Shown one piece after another: positions 52,399-61,119 of a DNA stretch of 64,000 bases. This DNA is from Chloroflexota bacterium. GTDB taxonomy: Bacteria > Chloroflexota > Dormibacteria > Dormibacterales > Dormibacteraceae. The translations under genes were made by a program, and so were the position numbers. The stretch's first letter is position 1. Each line of letters begins with the position of its first letter. The stretch is taken from the NCBI GenBank assembly GCA_005883575.1, contig VBFH01000033.1, forward strand, positions 20,236 through 84,235. The letters run 5' to 3'. The notes beneath the pieces were generated by a model that did no database searches, was not told the origin of the DNA, and saw only the letters and a list, made by a program, of their open reading frames with translations.

Positions 52399-54354
52399 TC
52401 AGCTGATGGGCCGAGTACCGGCCAGCTCGGCCCCGGCCGGTCTTGCGGCGGCGCTTTCCTGCCGCGTAATCCCCGTCACGCTGAGGATCTGATTCTCGTC
52501 GAGGGAATCGTTCTTCAAGAGGGCCCGGGCCAGCGCGTCGAGCTGGGACCGGTGTTCGCCAAGGCCTTTCTCAGCGGCGACCAGGCACTCTTCCGAGATC
52601 CGGCGCACCTCGTCGTCGATCAGGTTCGCCGTACCCTCGCCGTACGGCCGCTGCTGGAAAGAGCTGCCATCGTTGTCGCCGTAATTGAGGGGCCCGACCT
52701 TCGGGCTCATGCCCCAGCGCACGACCATCTGCTGCGCGATCCGCGTCACCTGCATGAGGTCGTTCTCCGCGCCGGTGGTCACGACGCCATAGATGAGCTT
52801 TTCTGCCGCACGACCTCCCAGCGCCCCGATCATGCGCGCGCGGAGGTAGTCCTCCCCGTAGTTGAAACGGTCGTCGATCGGACTCTGCAGCGTCACGCCG
52901 AGCGCCTGACCGCGCGGGACGATGGTGACCTTCTTCACCGGGTCAGCGCCCGGCACCAGCAGGCCGAGCAGAGCATGGCCCGACTCGTGGTACGCGATCC
53001 TCTCTCGGTCGAGGTCGCTGAGCATGATCTTCCGCTCGGCGCCGAGAAGCGTCCGCTCGATGGCCTCACTGAAATCGGCCATTGTGACCGCCGGTTCGTT
53101 CTTGCGCGCCGCGCCCAGGGCGGCCTCATTCACGAGGTTGCGCAGGTCGGCGCCGACAAGTCCGGGCGTTTGCGCTGCCACCTGGTCCAGGTTGGCGTCG
53201 GGACCAAGCAACACGTTTCGTGTATGGATGCGGAGGATCGCCGCCCTTCCGCGCCGGTCGGGCGGCTGGACGGTGATGCGGCGGTCGAAGCGGCCCGGCC
53301 GGAGCAGGGCAGGGTCGAGGACGTCGGCGCGGTTCGTCGCCGCAAGCACGATCACGCCCTCGCGGGAGTCGAATCCATCCATCTCGGTCAGGATCTGGTT
53401 GAGGGTCTGTTCTTGCTCATCGTTGCCGCCGATCCTCAAAGCCGCCGAGCGGCTGCGGCCGACGGCGTCCAGCTCGTCGATGAAGATGATCGACGGCGCA
53501 GCGGCGCGGGCCTTCGCAAAGAGATCGCGCACCCTCGACGCGCCGACACCGACGATTGCCTCGATGAACTCCGAGGCGGCGATGCTGAAGAACGGCACCT
53601 TTGCCTCGCCGGCCACCGCGCGGGCGAGCAGAGTCTTTCCCGTGCCGGGTGCGCCGATCAGCAGCACGCCTTTCGGCATCGTGCCGCCGAGGCGCTGGTA
53701 CTTCTGCGGTTCGCGTAGAAAATCGACCACCTCCTGCAGGTCCGCTTTGACCTCGTCGATGCCGGCCACGTCGTCGAACGTGACCGACGGCCGCTCCGCG
53801 TTGTAAAGCCGGGCGCGGCTCTGGCCGAAGCTGCCGAGGATTCCACCCGCGCCGCCCGCGGCCGCGCGACGGGATAGATACAGGAATCCCAGCACCAGCA
53901 GGATGGTCGGACCGAAGCTAAACAGCAGCGTTTCCCACAGAGGTGCGGCGGCGGTGGGGTCCTTCGCGTTGATCACGACCTTGTGCTGCTGCAAAAGGGT
54001 CTCGAGGTCGTCGGTGGCGAAGGCCGGGCGCTGTGTCTGGAACTTGGTCGAGCTGGCGCCGCTGGAATCGCTCACCGCTTTCTTGGTGAAACCGGTTATC
54101 GACTCGCCGGTGGACGTGATGCTCGTCACATTTCCGGCGTTGACCTGATCAAGAAATGAGTTGTATGAGATCGTGACGGTCGCCGGCTGGGCTGCAGAGA
54201 AAAAAAGGTTGCTGATCAAGATATTGGCGGCGAAAAGGACCGCCAGCGCGATCCAGAAACGAAGCGATCGCATCGGCGCAATCGGGTCGGGCTTTTTCGG
54301 CGGGGCGTTCGCGGGCTGGCGGCCAGACCCGGCCGGCTCAGGGCTCTGCGCCAT
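52399..54354 (-). CDS. ftsH: ATP-dependent zinc metalloprotease FtsH
   Basis: 651 residues from ATG 54354. Two membrane helices (FWIALAVLFAANILISNLFF near 32-50; LLFSFGPTILLVLGFLYLSR near 145-165) bracket a periplasmic-type domain. The AAA module has Walker A GAPGTGKT near residue 235, Walker B IIFIDELDAVG, and the SRH. The protease site HESGHALLGLL (near 455) supplies the zinc His pair. It degrades damaged membrane and regulatory proteins. A full-length, standard FtsH. Confidence 0.95.
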   Translation of the reverse strand: MAQSPEPAGSGRQPANAPPKKPDPIAPMRSLRFWIALAVLFAANILISNLFFSAAQPATVTISYNSFLDQVNAGNVTSITSTGESITGFTKKAVSDSSGASSTKFQTQRPAFATDDLETLLQQHKVVINAKDPTAAAPLWETLLFSFGPTILLVLGFLYLSRRAAAGGAGGILGSFGQSRARLYNAERPSVTFDDVAGIDEVKADLQEVVDFLREPQKYQRLGGTMPKGVLLIGAPGTGKTLLARAVAGEAKVPFFSIAASEFIEAIVGVGASRVRDLFAKARAAAPSIIFIDELDAVGRSRSAALRIGGNDEQEQTLNQILTEMDGFDSREGVIVLAATNRADVLDPALLRPGRFDRRITVQPPDRRGRAAILRIHTRNVLLGPDANLDQVAAQTPGLVGADLRNLVNEAALGAARKNEPAVTMADFSEAIERTLLGAERKIMLSDLDRERIAYHESGHALLGLLVPGADPVKKVTIVPRGQALGVTLQSPIDDRFNYGEDYLRARMIGALGGRAAEKLIYGVVTTGAENDLMQVTRIAQQMVVRWGMSPKVGPLNYGDNDGSSFQQRPYGEGTANLIDDEVRRISEECLVAAEKGLGEHRSQLDALARALLKNDSLDENQILSVTGITRQESAAARPAGAELAGTRPIS

Positions 54355-54417
54355 CAACCGATCCTAGTCCTTCCATCTCGGCACGGAGCGTGGCCCGAGG
54401 CCGGCGAACGCCCGAGG

Positions 54418-55785
54418 TCAGGACAAGGCCGGGACTCTGGGCAGCTCCTCGATGGCGGCATCGATCCGCGACTGGGACAGCTCGATGTCTTCGAGCTTGC
54501 CGGCGAAGTACGCGTCATACGCCGACATGTCGAAGTGGCCGTGGCCTGACAGGCCGAAGAGGATGCTCCGCTTCTCGCCCGCCTCTCGTGCGGCCGCCGC
54601 TTCCTCGGCCACGGCGCGCAGCGCGTGGGCGGACTCAGGCGCGGGCAGGAATCCTTCGCAGCGTGCGAAGTTCACCGCCTCGGCAAAGACCTCTTTCTGC
54701 TTGTAGGCGCGGGCCTCGACCACCTTGTGGTCGACGAGCGCGCACAGCGAGGGTGCGTCTCCGTGGTAGCGGAGCCCGCCCGAGTGGATTCGATCCGGAA
54801 CGAAGCTGTGGCCGAGCGTGAACATCTTGACCACAGGTCCCATTCCGACCGCATCGCCGAAGTCGTATGCATAGACGCCGCGCGTCAGCGTCGGACACGC
54901 GGCCGGTTCGGCGGCGACGAAACGGGTGTGCGGCATGCGGCCCTTCAACCGGTCGCCGATGAACGGGTACGTGAGGCCGGCGAAGTTGGATCCCCCTCCG
55001 ACGCAGGCGATCACTACATCCGGATACTCGCCGGCCATCTCCATCTGCTTTTTTGCCTCCAGACCCATCACCGTCTGGTGGAGCAGGACATGGTTCACCA
55101 CCGAGCCGAGCGAGTATTTGGCGTCGTCGTGCGTGGCGGCGTCCTCGACCGCTTCCGAGATCGCGATTCCCAAGCTCCCCGGGGAGTCGGGGTCATCCGC
55201 CAGGATGCCGCGGCCGGCGTTCGTCAGGTTGGTGGGTGACGCGTACACCTTCGCGCCCCACGTCTCCATCATCGCCCGGCGATACGGCTTCTGGTCGTAG
55301 GACACCTTGACCATGTAGACCGTGACCTCGAGGCCGAAGAGCGCGCCCGCAAAAGCGAGGGCCGAGCCCCACTGGCCGGCGCCTGTCTCAGTGGTCAGCC
55401 GCTTCACACCTTCCTTGGCGTTGTAGTAGGCCTGCGGCACCGCGGTGTTCGGCTTGTGCGAACCCGCGGGAGAGACGCCCTCGTACTTGAAGTAGATGTG
55501 GGCGGGCGTGTCGAGCGCCTTCTCGAGGCGGTCGGCCCGGTAGACCGGGCTTGGCCGCCAGATCCGGTAGATCTCGCGTACCTCGTCCGGGATCTCGATC
55601 CAGGGCTCAGCCGAGACCTCCTGCGCGATGATCGCCTGCGGGAAGATCGGCGCCAGGTCGGCCGGTCCCATCGGCAGGAGGGTCTGGGGGTTCAGGTATG
55701 GCGCCGGTGGCGCGGGCATGTCGGGCAGGATGTTGTACCAGCGCTCGGGGATGTCCTCTTCGTTGAGAAGGATCTTCTTGATCAC
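54418..55785 (-). CDS. TrpB2-type tryptophan synthase beta chain
   Basis: 455 residues from GTG 55785, chosen for AGGAGG 10 nt upstream and the typical TrpB2 start ([17 protein letters not shown]). The PLP Lys111 is in [23 protein letters not shown] binds substrate, and [10 protein letters not shown] cradles the PLP phosphate. TrpB2 (about 450 residues) condenses indole with serine and often lacks a TrpA partner. No other trp gene is near. It follows the aminobenzoyl-CoA-type gene by 64 nt, possibly linking indole/anthranilate chemistry. Confidence 0.93.
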   Translation of the reverse strand: MIKKILLNEEDIPERWYNILPDMPAPPAPYLNPQTLLPMGPADLAPIFPQAIIAQEVSAEPWIEIPDEVREIYRIWRPSPVYRADRLEKALDTPAHIYFKYEGVSPAGSHKPNTAVPQAYYNAKEGVKRLTTETGAGQWGSALAFAGALFGLEVTVYMVKVSYDQKPYRRAMMETWGAKVYASPTNLTNAGRGILADDPDSPGSLGIAISEAVEDAATHDDAKYSLGSVVNHVLLHQTVMGLEAKKQMEMAGEYPDVVIACVGGGSNFAGLTYPFIGDRLKGRMPHTRFVAAEPAACPTLTRGVYAYDFGDAVGMGPVVKMFTLGHSFVPDRIHSGGLRYHGDAPSLCALVDHKVVEARAYKQKEVFAEAVNFARCEGFLPAPESAHALRAVAEEAAAAREAGEKRSILFGLSGHGHFDMSAYDAYFAGKLEDIELSQSRIDAAIEELPRVPALS

Positions 55786-55849
55786 GGCTCCCAGCCTCCT
55801 GAATCCGTTCGGAAGGTGCCTTTTCCGAAAGGTTAGCGCTACCGGCTTT

Positions 55850-58201
55850 CTAGGGTCGCCAGCGAAGGTGCCGCCCTCGCCCTGACCCTCCACGGATCAG
55901 CTCCAGGCGGGGCCGAGGGCCGTCGGTACGTCCCGTCGGCGGCTTCCTGCTGCCGCGCTGGAACTGCACGGGCCACGTCATGGCGACTTCCTGGTCGGCG
56001 GCAGCGTGCAGAGTCCATGCGGGGTCGTAAAGGTGCGCCCGCCCGAGCGCGCAGAGGTCGGCCCGGCCGGCCAGGATGATGCTGTTCACGTCGTCGTATC
56101 CGCTGATCGCCCCGACCGCAATCGTGGCGACTCCGGCCACGTTTCGGATCCGGTCCGCGAAAGGAGTCTGGTAGCTTCGCCCAAAGCTGGGCTGCTCGTC
56201 CGCCACCGTTTGACCGGTCGACACATCGATCGCGTCAACGCCATGGGCGGCGAAGGCTCGCGCAACTTCAACCGAGTCGTCCGCGCTCAGCCCGCCGTCA
56301 TACCAGTCGACCGCCGAAACCCGCGCCGTCATCGGTTTCGCGGCCGGCCATTCCGCTCGGATGGCATCGAAAACCTCGAGTGGATAGCGCAGCCGGTTGT
56401 CGAGGCTGCCACCGTACTCGTCGCGGCGCACGTTGGTGAGGGGCGAGATGAAGCTGGCCAGCAGATAACCGTGCGCGCAGTGGAGCTCGAGGAGGTCGAA
56501 CCCTGCCCGCTCGGCCATGCGCGTGGCGGCGACGAACTGGTCGCACACCAGCTCCATGTCGGCGCGCGTCATCTCGCGCGGTACCTGGCTTTTCGGCAGG
56601 TAGGGGAGAGGCGAGGGTGCGATCAGACCCCAGTTATCGGAGTCCAGCGGCTCGTCCATACCTTCCCACATCAGCTTGGTCGAACCTTTGCGACCCGAAT
56701 GGCCGAGCTGGATTCCGATCTTGGCCGGCGTTTGTCCGTGCACGAACTCAACCAGACGCGTGAACGCGGCCTCGTGCTCTGGCAGATACATGCCCGCGCA
56801 GCCTGGACTGATGCGGCCTTCGCGGGAAACACAAACCATCTCGGTCATCACCAGAGCCGCACCTCCCAGCGCCTTGCTGCCCAGGTGCACCAGGTGGAAG
56901 TCGCCGATCAAACCGTCCACGGCCATGTACATGTCCATTGACGACACGATCACCCGGTTGGCGAGGTCGAGTTCGCGAAGGCGGATCGGGACGAACATCG
57001 GCGGCACGGGCGGGCGGCCCTTGTTGAACCAGCGATCGACCTCGGCCACGAACTCGGGATCACGCGCCTTGAGATTCCAGTACGTGACGCGGCGGCTTCG
57101 GGTGAGCAGGTTGAACGCGAACTGGAGCGGCTCCTGATGCATGTACTGGGAGATGTTCTCGAACCACTCGAGGCTTGCCTGCGCCGCTCGCTGCGCGCTT
57201 TCGACCACCGGCCGGCGCTCCGTCTCGTAGGCGGCCAGAGCCGCGTCCACGCTCGGGTTCTCGTGCAGGCACGCGGCCAGCGCCAGCGCGTCCTCCATCG
57301 CCAGCTTGGTCCCGGAACCGATCGAGAAGTGAGCGGTGTGCGCGGCGTCCCCGATCAGGAGCAGGTTCCCGTCGCGCCACGCTCCCGTGCGCACCGTCGG
57401 GAAGCGAATCCATCGGCTGTTGTTGGCGATCAGCGGCTGCCCCTGCAGCGCGGCGGCGAACACCTCGGTGCAGAAGGCGATTCCCTGATCGTCGCTCTCA
57501 CCAGGTTTCCACGACCGGTCGGCCGAGTCGATCTGGCCGCTGCGCGTCCATGTGCCCTCCTCGAGCTCGACGATGAAGGTGCTCATCGTGTCGCTGTAGG
57601 GATACGCGTGGGCCTGCACCGTTCCGATGTCGGTCTCCGCGATTAAGAATTTGAAAGCTTCGAAAACCAGCGGCGTGCCAAGCCACATGTAGCGCGCGTG
57701 TCGCAGATCGATCCGGGGCTGGAACACCTCCGCACGTGCGTTTCGAGTCAGGCTGTTGACGCCGTCGGCGCCGACCACCAGATCAAACGAACCGCAAAGC
57801 TGCTCGAGTTCGGGTGCCGGCATGCGGTAGTGGATGGCGACCCCGAACTCCTCGCACCGGTCGCGCAGGATGGCAAGCAGCCGGCGACGGCTGATGGCCG
57901 CGAAGCCATGCCCACCCGAGGTCAGGACCTGGCCTCGAAAGTGCACGTCGATGTCATCCCAGATCGCGAAGTCTTTCGCCAGCCTTTCGTAGAAAGCGGC
58001 ATCGGCGTGCTCGATGCCCCCCAGCGTCTCGTCGGAAAAGACCACGCCGAACCCAAAGGTGTCCTCGGCGGCGTTTCGCTCCCATACCTCGATCTCGTGC
58101 TTCGGGTTCAGCAGCTTGACGAGCGTCGCCAGGTACAGGCCGGCCGGTCCGCCGCCGATGATCGCGATCTTCAGCGCCGGCGTGGAGCCCTTACCTTTCA
58201 C
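55850..58201 (-). CDS. Bifunctional FAD monooxygenase/OYE-type reductase (2-aminobenzoyl-CoA or salicylyl-CoA type)
   Basis: 783 residues from GTG 58201. N-terminal flavin monooxygenase: [29 protein letters not shown], and [20 protein letters not shown]. From about residue 405 an Old Yellow Enzyme domain follows: [37 protein letters not shown], and a C-terminal FMN site ([10 protein letters not shown]). This fusion is known from 2-aminobenzoyl-CoA monooxygenase/reductase and salicylyl-CoA 5-hydroxylase. The adjacent aryl-CoA ligase overlaps by 11 nt and makes the CoA-ester route likely. Confidence 0.9.
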   Translation of the reverse strand: MKGKGSTPALKIAIIGGGPAGLYLATLVKLLNPKHEIEVWERNAAEDTFGFGVVFSDETLGGIEHADAAFYERLAKDFAIWDDIDVHFRGQVLTSGGHGFAAISRRRLLAILRDRCEEFGVAIHYRMPAPELEQLCGSFDLVVGADGVNSLTRNARAEVFQPRIDLRHARYMWLGTPLVFEAFKFLIAETDIGTVQAHAYPYSDTMSTFIVELEEGTWTRSGQIDSADRSWKPGESDDQGIAFCTEVFAAALQGQPLIANNSRWIRFPTVRTGAWRDGNLLLIGDAAHTAHFSIGSGTKLAMEDALALAACLHENPSVDAALAAYETERRPVVESAQRAAQASLEWFENISQYMHQEPLQFAFNLLTRSRRVTYWNLKARDPEFVAEVDRWFNKGRPPVPPMFVPIRLRELDLANRVIVSSMDMYMAVDGLIGDFHLVHLGSKALGGAALVMTEMVCVSREGRISPGCAGMYLPEHEAAFTRLVEFVHGQTPAKIGIQLGHSGRKGSTKLMWEGMDEPLDSDNWGLIAPSPLPYLPKSQVPREMTRADMELVCDQFVAATRMAERAGFDLLELHCAHGYLLASFISPLTNVRRDEYGGSLDNRLRYPLEVFDAIRAEWPAAKPMTARVSAVDWYDGGLSADDSVEVARAFAAHGVDAIDVSTGQTVADEQPSFGRSYQTPFADRIRNVAGVATIAVGAISGYDDVNSIILAGRADLCALGRAHLYDPAWTLHAAADQEVAMTWPVQFQRGSRKPPTGRTDGPRPRLELIRGGSGRGRHLRWRP

Positions 58202-59801
58202 GCAGCCGGAACCGCTGCAGCTTGCCGGTCGCGGTCCGAGGCAGCGCGTTGGCGAAGTCGATCACTCGCGGGTACTTGTACGGCGCGATCTGAGTCTTGA
58301 CGAAGTCCTGCAGCGTCTTGGCGGGCTCCGGGCCGAGCTCCGCGCCTGGCTGAAGCACGACCACCGCCTTGACGATCATGCCGCGCTCCTCGTCTGGCGC
58401 GCCCACGACCGCCGCCTCGGCCACGGCAGGGTGGCGAAGGAGCGCTTCCTCGACCTCAGGTCCGGCGATGTTGTAGCCCGCGGAGATGATCATGTCGTCC
58501 GCGCGCGCCTGATAACGGAAGTAGCCGTCACCGTCGCGCACGTAAACGTCACCGGTGACGTTCCAGCCGTTCTGGACGTAGGTGGTCTGGCGGTCGCCGC
58601 GCAGGTACCGGCAGCCTGTCGGTCCCTTCACCGCCAACCGGCCGAGTTCTCCGTCGGGCACGGGTCTTCCGTCCTCGTCTTGGACCTCGGCCACGTATCC
58701 GGACACCGCGCGGCCGGTGCTCCCAGGCCGGATCTCGTCGCCGGCCGCGGAGATGAAGATGTGCAGCATCTCTGTCGACCCGATGCCGTCGATGACGCGC
58801 ATGCCACAGGCGTCAAAGACCGCCTCCCACGTTGCCTGCGGAAGCGTTTCACCTGCCGACACGCATGCACGCAGGGAGCTCAGCTCGGCCCCGGCGAGGT
58901 TTGGCACCATCGCCCGATAGGCGGTCGGCGCCGTGGCGAGCACGGTTATCCCGTGGCGTTCGACCGCCTCGAGCAGGCGTTGGGGTGATGGCTGCTCGAG
59001 GAGGTAGACGGCGGCGCCGGCCCGGAGAGGAAAAACCAGACTCTGGCCCAGGCCGAACGTGAAGGCGAGGGGTGGGCTGGCTGCGAAGAGATCCTTGGGG
59101 ACCGGCTGCAAGATGTGGCGCGAGAACGTGTCGGCGATGGCGAGCACGTCGCGATGAAAGTGCATGGTCGCCTTCGGCTTTCCCGTCGTGCCTGACGTGA
59201 AGGCGAGCATGCAAACGTCCTCAGCGCTCGTGGATACGTTTTTGAACTTCGAGCCTTTGCTGGCCGCAACCTTCGTCAGGTCGTCCTGATCAGCGCCCCC
59301 ATAAGCAAAGATCTGGAAACCGTCGGGAGCAGCGGCATCGAGGTCTTCGATGAAGCGGTGATCGCAGATCGCCATGGTTACGGCCGCGATCTCGATCATC
59401 GTTTCGAGCTCGCGCGTCCGGAGCAAGGGCATGGTAGTCACGACAACCCCGCCGGCCTTGACGACGCCGAACCAGCTCGCCACCAGCCAAGGATTGTTGG
59501 GGCCTCGGAGCAGCACCCGGTTGCCGGGCACCAGACCCATCTCGTGGATCAGCGCCTGCGCGACCTGGTTCGACTTCGTGAGCAGCTCGTTGTACGTCCA
59601 AGTCTCAGCGTCGGTGACGATGCACCGCTTGTCTCCGGCGCCCGCCTCGACGTGGCGGTCTAGAAGCTCGGCCGCGCAGTTCAGCGCCGGCGGGTAGGCA
59701 AGCTCGGGAAGGGTGAACATGAACTCAGGCCACTGCGCACGAGGAGGTAGGTTCTCCCGGGTGAAGGTGTCGACATGAGCCGATCGTGCGACCTGCTTCA
59801 A
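58191..59801 (-). CDS. Aryl-CoA ligase (2-aminobenzoate/benzoate-CoA ligase-like)
   Basis: 536 residues from TTG 59801. The N-terminus SAHVDTFTRENLPP is typical of 2-aminobenzoate-CoA ligases. Adenylation motifs: LAFTSGTTGKPKATMHFH, DGIGSTEMLHIF, and GDVYVRDGDGYFRYQARADD, with C-terminal Lys in LPRTATGKLQRF. It activates an aromatic acid with ATP and CoA, feeding the monooxygenase whose start lies in its last 11 nt. Divergent from RidA. Confidence 0.9.
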   Translation of the reverse strand: MKQVARSAHVDTFTRENLPPRAQWPEFMFTLPELAYPPALNCAAELLDRHVEAGAGDKRCIVTDAETWTYNELLTKSNQVAQALIHEMGLVPGNRVLLRGPNNPWLVASWFGVVKAGGVVVTTMPLLRTRELETMIEIAAVTMAICDHRFIEDLDAAAPDGFQIFAYGGADQDDLTKVAASKGSKFKNVSTSAEDVCMLAFTSGTTGKPKATMHFHRDVLAIADTFSRHILQPVPKDLFAASPPLAFTFGLGQSLVFPLRAGAAVYLLEQPSPQRLLEAVERHGITVLATAPTAYRAMVPNLAGAELSSLRACVSAGETLPQATWEAVFDACGMRVIDGIGSTEMLHIFISAAGDEIRPGSTGRAVSGYVAEVQDEDGRPVPDGELGRLAVKGPTGCRYLRGDRQTTYVQNGWNVTGDVYVRDGDGYFRYQARADDMIISAGYNIAGPEVEEALLRHPAVAEAAVVGAPDEERGMIVKAVVVLQPGAELGPEPAKTLQDFVKTQIAPYKYPRVIDFANALPRTATGKLQRFRLRER

Positions 59802-59827
59802 TCCCTCTGCCTCGACATACTACCTTC
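59802..59827. promoter_or_regulatory. 26-nt bidirectional promoter core between the ligase and RidA genes
   Basis: The hexamers CATACT (59816-59821, plus) and TAGTAT (59822-59817, minus) are nearly the same bases read on opposite strands, each 4/6 to TATAAT. CATACT ends 6 nt before the RidA ATG, as for a leaderless message. Confidence 0.45.
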
Positions 59828-60238
59828 ATGCAGCCCGGCGGCCGGCCTCGGAACATCAACCCCGAAGAGCTAGGTCCGGCGAGGGGTTTCTCGCATGCGA
59901 CCGTCGCCGGAGACACCGTCTGGCTCGGGGGTCAGATCGGATCTGACGAAACCGGCAAGGTCGTCGATCACGGCGACGTCGTGGCGCAGTTCGCCCGCGC
60001 GATTCGCAACGTTGGGACGGCACTGCGGGCGGCGGGCTGCGCGCCCGAGGACACGGTCAAGCTCACCTATTACGTGACCGAGCTGAAGACCTACAAGCAA
60101 AATCTGGCCGCGATCGGTCACGCATACCGTGAGGTGTTCGGGCGCCACTATCCGGCGACGACGTTGATCGAGGTGCGCTCACTTTTCGACCCGGCCGCCT
60201 TGGTCGAGATCGATGCCGTCGCGGTGCGCCGGCAGTGA
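59828..60238 (+). CDS. RidA family enamine/imine deaminase
   Basis: 136 residues from ATG 59828. The family core is clear: GFSHATVAGDTVWLGGQIG at the start, then KLTYYVTELKTY, and the Arg in LIEVRSLFDPAALVEIDAVA that contacts the substrate carboxylate. RidA proteins speed hydrolysis of enamines and imines to ketones and ammonia. Beside an aminobenzoyl-CoA-type pathway, a specific deamination of a cyclic enamine intermediate is plausible. Stop and next start overlap as GTGA. Confidence 0.9.
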   Translation: MQPGGRPRNINPEELGPARGFSHATVAGDTVWLGGQIGSDETGKVVDHGDVVAQFARAIRNVGTALRAAGCAPEDTVKLTYYVTELKTYKQNLAAIGHAYREVFGRHYPATTLIEVRSLFDPAALVEIDAVAVRRQ

Positions 60239-61032
60239 GGCGCTGGGACCATTTCGACTACGAGGAGCGCGACGGGGTCGCGACCCTCACGTTCTCGAGG
60301 CCGGAGCGGCTGAACTCGTTGACCTTTGAGATTTACGCGGACATCCGCGACCTCACAGACTCACTGAGGCGCCGCAACGACATCCGTGTGCTGGTGGTCA
60401 GGGGCCGCGGGCGCGGATTTTGCTCGGGCGGCGACGTCGACGAGATCATCGCCGAGCTGTTGAAGCGCGGGACGCGCGAGGTATACGAGTTCGCGCACAT
60501 GACTGGCGAGTGCGTTCGCAACCTGCGGGAGATTCCGCAGCCGGTAATCGCCGCGGTCAACGGGATCGCGGCGGGCGCCGGGGCGGTGATCGCGGCCGCG
60601 GCCGACATCCGGATTCTCGCCGCATCCGCGAGCTTCCGTTTTCTCTTCACCAGCGTCGGACTCTCGGGCGGCGACATGGGTGTCTGCTGGCTGCTGCCGC
60701 GGATCGTCGGCCTCGGCAGGGCGACGGAAGCGCTCTTGCTGGGCGGCAAGATCGAGAGTCAACAGGCCGAGGCGTGGGGCCTCGCCTCGAGGGTCGTTCC
60801 GGACGACGAGCTGGACGCGGCGGTGGCGGAGTACGTCGCCAGGCTGAAGGAGCTCGCTCCTTGGGGCCTGGCGATGACCAAGGAGATGCTCAACCGCGAG
60901 GCGTCGACGGATTACTCGAGCGCCATCGAGCTGGAGGCGTTCACTCAGTCGTTGCTGATGACCGCCGAGGATTTCCGGGAGTTCCACTCCGGGTTTTCTG
61001 GAAAGCGCAAGCCAGAGTTCACCGGTCACTGA
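60235..61032 (+). CDS. Enoyl-CoA hydratase/isomerase family protein
   Basis: 265 residues from GTG 60235. Crotonase motifs RGFCSGGDVDEI (first oxyanion loop) and IAAGAGAVIAAAADIRI are intact, while the second site reads GLSGGDMGVCWLLPRIVG: Asp sits where the catalytic Glu is normally found. This variant is common in aromatic-CoA pathway crotonases. It may hydrate or open a ring of a cyclohexene-type CoA ester. Coupled to RidA by GTGA. Confidence 0.9.
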   Translation: MRRWDHFDYEERDGVATLTFSRPERLNSLTFEIYADIRDLTDSLRRRNDIRVLVVRGRGRGFCSGGDVDEIIAELLKRGTREVYEFAHMTGECVRNLREIPQPVIAAVNGIAAGAGAVIAAAADIRILAASASFRFLFTSVGLSGGDMGVCWLLPRIVGLGRATEALLLGGKIESQQAEAWGLASRVVPDDELDAAVAEYVARLKELAPWGLAMTKEMLNREASTDYSSAIELEAFTQSLLMTAEDFREFHSGFSGKRKPEFTGH

Positions 61033-61058
61033 TTCTGAGTAGTCAGGCAACCTCACGG

Positions 61059-61107
61059 GGGGTCCCATAGGGGTCCCATTGTTATGTCATAAACCCCGCG
61101 CTAGAGT
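61059..61107 (+). promoter_or_regulatory. Phosphatase gene promoter with 11-bp direct repeats
   Basis: GGGGTCCCATA (61059-61069) and GGGGTCCCATT (61070-61080) are adjacent 11-bp units, followed by GTTATGTCATA. They abut or overlap TTGTTA (61079-61084), which is 17 nt from TAGAGT (61102-61107). Eleven-bp repeats are the hallmark spacing of PhoB/PhoP boxes, fitting a phosphatase gene. Confidence 0.5.
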
Positions 61108-61119
61108 CCGATCACCCGG

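Noticed and set aside
52552..53718. Plus-strand open frame opposite ftsH
   Set aside because: FtsH on the minus strand has every expected motif; the plus frame has none.
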